Shown in pieces: positions 7,379 through 8,852 of a stretch of 8,852 nucleotides of DNA. The translations under genes were made by a program, and so were the position numbers. The first letter of the stretch is position 1. Each line of letters opens with the position of its first letter. The notes beneath the pieces were generated by a model. It saw only the letters and a program-made list of their open reading frames with translations. It did no database searches and had not been told where the DNA came from. The stretch is from an uncultured Spirochaetales bacterium (GTDB lineage Bacteria; Spirochaetota; Spirochaetia; Sphaerochaetales; Sphaerochaetaceae): NCBI GenBank assembly GCA_934247875.1, contig CAKQJZ010000084.1:1-8852 (forward strand), written 5' to 3'.

Positions 7379-8597
7379 GCTATTAGAAATGAGATTTAGC
7401 AATTTTTATTCAATTAAAGATGAAGTGTCTATAGATTTCAAAGCAGGGAAAATCAACACTGCTGGAAGCAGAGAACTAACATCAAACACATTCAACTTCA
7501 ATGATGAGACACTTCTTAAAGTAATAGGACTATTTGGTCCAAATGCATCGGGGAAATCAAGCATAGTTAAAGCTGCTAAGAGCGCTGTTAAGCTAGTATT
7601 GGGATCTCATTTATATAATGAAGGTGCTATCTTTGATTTCACTCCATTCAAATTTGATGGATGCAGTGAGAAGCCAAGCACCTTCTTTATAGATTTCATA
7701 ACAGATGGAATAGAATATGAATACTCATTCACTATAACAAAGAGTGAAGTACTTTATGAGTCGCTATATATCTACAAAGGAAAACGAAAATCAAAAGTAT
7801 TCGTAAGAGACGAGTCCCAAGGCTCTTCTAAAGCAGAAATTTATAGTTTCGGCGAGGGCTATTTCATAAAGCCTCTCGATGTTGCACAAAGCACAGGGAA
7901 AACAACACTATTCATAAGCAGAGCTAGTCAGATGGATAGAGAAATAGCAAAGAAGATATATAACTATTTCAGGACAGAACTGCTTATAGGGCTACCTCCT
8001 CTATCAGGAGAATATGCTGTTAAATTGTTCAAAGAAAACAAAGAATTGATTCTACAGACATTGCAAATGGCAGATTGTGATATTGTAGACATAACTGCAA
8101 AAGCAGAAACTGCACCACCATTCATGAACCAAGCATCAGAGATAATAAGTTTCTCTACATACCACAGAAGAAACCCTGATATATCATTCCAGCTTGAAGG
8201 AGAGGAATCAGCTGGAACAATACAGATCTTCAATATGCTTCTTTTGCTTCTTGATGTTTGCAAGAATGGAAAGACACTGATTCTAGATGAGTTCGACTTA
8301 AGTCTTCATACAGAACTAGCAGAGTTTGTACTTGCACTTCTGAACGCATCAAATAATGCTCAGTTCTTATTCACAAGCCATAATACAAACCTTTTGAGCA
8401 TCAAAACACTCAGACGTGATCAGATTCTTTTCACAAACAAAAAAGAAGATGGTTCTACAGAAGTCTACTCTCTATTCGACTTCAAGGATTTCAGAGAGAA
8501 CATGGATGCAGAGAAATGCTACTTGCAAGGTAGATTCGATGCTGTTCCATATATCAATTTCTCGACAGAGACTCTAAGAGAAATGCTTGGAGAATAA
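7377..8597 (+). CDS. AAA ATPase of the RloA/AbiLi type (AAA_15-like), putative defence protein
   Basis: A 406-residue ATPase of the ABC/SMC-like fold. It starts with the 'MRFSNFYSIKDEVSIDF' N-terminus typical of AAA_15/RloA proteins. Walker A is GPNASGKSS (54-62), a signature-like ESAGT lies at 277-281, Walker B is TLILDEFD with Asp304 and Glu305, followed by a D-loop-like SLHTEL, and the H-loop is FTSHN with His335. No membrane segment or signal peptide is seen. Such ATPases act as sensors or regulators beside a toxic or nucleic-acid-acting partner in RloA-RloB, AbiL and PARIS-like systems; here the next gene, one base away, starts like RloB. I choose the ATG at 7377 over the GTG at 7371 because GAGG (7368-7371) is properly spaced for the ATG and overlaps the GTG. 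Codon use differs from the metabolic genes: 17 of 29 isoleucines are ATA against 3 of 32 in uxaA, suggesting separate ancestry. Function in defence is inferred. Confidence 0.85.
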   Translation: MLLEMRFSNFYSIKDEVSIDFKAGKINTAGSRELTSNTFNFNDETLLKVIGLFGPNASGKSSIVKAAKSAVKLVLGSHLYNEGAIFDFTPFKFDGCSEKPSTFFIDFITDGIEYEYSFTITKSEVLYESLYIYKGKRKSKVFVRDESQGSSKAEIYSFGEGYFIKPLDVAQSTGKTTLFISRASQMDREIAKKIYNYFRTELLIGLPPLSGEYAVKLFKENKELILQTLQMADCDIVDITAKAETAPPFMNQASEIISFSTYHRRNPDISFQLEGEESAGTIQIFNMLLLLLDVCKNGKTLILDEFDLSLHTELAEFVLALLNASNNAQFLFTSHNTNLLSIKTLRRDQILFTNKKEDGSTEVYSLFDFKDFRENMDAEKCYLQGRFDAVPYINFSTETLREMLGE

Positions 8598-8598
8598 C

Positions 8599-8802
8599 AT
8601 GGGAAGAGAAAGAAAATCAAATCCAAGAAAGATGCGCCCCCAGTTTTTGGTTCTATGTGAAGGCTCTACAGAGGAAGTATATATTAACTTCTTAAAACAA
8701 CGCTATAGACTTCCCATAAAGATTGTTTCAAAGGTTGTTGGAAGCAATATCTCTAATAGATTGATAATACGCTATAACACAGCGATTCAAAATTTTATGT
8801 GA
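8599..8802 (+). CDS. RloB-like (AbiLii-type, TOPRIM-like) protein, N-terminal part; frame closes early
   Basis: From the ATG at 8599 the frame encodes 67 residues. It has a basic head (MGRERKSNPRKMRP), then FLVLCEGSTEEVYINFLKQR with Glu21 and Glu25, then LPIKIVSKVVGSNISNRLI. The hydrophobic strand followed by C-E-G-x-T-E is the start of the TOPRIM-like RloB family, whose members are usually about 200 residues. The ATG has a GGAGA site (8589-8593) at the end of the ATPase gene and lies one base after that gene's TAA, so the two are probably translated together. The TGA at 8800 is suspicious: the other seven visible stops are all TAA, and later frames hold RloB-like sequence (see findings). It may be a decayed gene, a sequence error near a contig end, or a frameshifted gene. 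The 3' part lies past the window. Confidence 0.65.
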   Translation: MGRERKSNPRKMRPQFLVLCEGSTEEVYINFLKQRYRLPIKIVSKVVGSNISNRLIIRYNTAIQNFM

Positions 8803-8852
8803 CAAATCAAGATTTACCCCAGACATCTCTTTGAAGTATCAAATGACATGCT

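Noticed and set aside
8587..8598. TTG at 8587 as start of the RloB-like gene
   Set aside because: It lies inside the Shine-Dalgarno sequence and would add only four residues; the ATG at 8599 fits the GGAGA site.
8800..8802. TGA read as tryptophan (alternative genetic code)
   Set aside because: Tryptophan is TGG throughout the other genes, no other gene contains in-frame TGA, and the sequence after the TGA in this frame does not resemble RloB.
7377..8802. PARIS system (AriA-AriB)
   Set aside because: The ATPase type would fit, but the partner's C-E-G-x-T-E opening after a short basic head looks like RloB/AbiLii rather than the DUF4435 protein AriB. Not fully excluded without a profile search.

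Overview
The window is about 8.85 kb of a rather AT-rich bacterial genome (roughly 40% G+C by eye). Shine-Dalgarno sites are clear, gene spacing is tight, and all seven genes whose true end is visible stop with TAA. The gene content (a hexuronate isomerase pathway, purine salvage and a phage-defence-like pair) fits a carbohydrate-fermenting gut or host-associated anaerobe. A spirochaete or low-G+C Firmicute would be plausible, but nothing here fixes the lineage.

Region 1 (1-3909, + strand) is a galacturonate/glucuronate catabolic operon. It holds the C-terminal end of a tagaturonate/fructuronate reductase (UxaB-like), altronate dehydratase UxaA, uronate isomerase UxaC and a KdgR-type IclR regulator. 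Gaps are 15, 17 and 2 bp, and a strong intrinsic terminator ends the unit. Together these enzymes take D-galacturonate through tagaturonate and altronate to 2-keto-3-deoxygluconate (KDG). The last gene encodes the likely KDG-responsive regulator of the operon.

Region 2 (3973-7312) is a divergent purine-salvage pair. An AzgA/PbuG-type NCS2 purine permease lies on the - strand, with its own terminator facing that of region 1. A full-length adenine deaminase AdeC lies on the + strand. They share a 192-bp AT-rich control region (5346-5537). The permease would import adenine, guanine or hypoxanthine, and AdeC would convert adenine to hypoxanthine.

Region 3 (7319-8852, + strand) is the accessory part. 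An AAA ATPase of the RloA/AbiLi type is followed one base later by the start of an RloB-like (TOPRIM-like) gene. This is the layout of RloA-RloB / AbiL-type defence pairs. A long imperfect palindrome lies over the predicted promoter, the ribosome-binding site and the start codon of the ATPase gene. The RloB-like frame closes after only 67 codons, and sequence in other frames could be its continuation, so this partner looks broken, mis-sequenced or frameshifted near the window edge. No intergenic stretch exceeds 300 bases. I saw no rRNA, tRNA, CRISPR array or insertion sequence.
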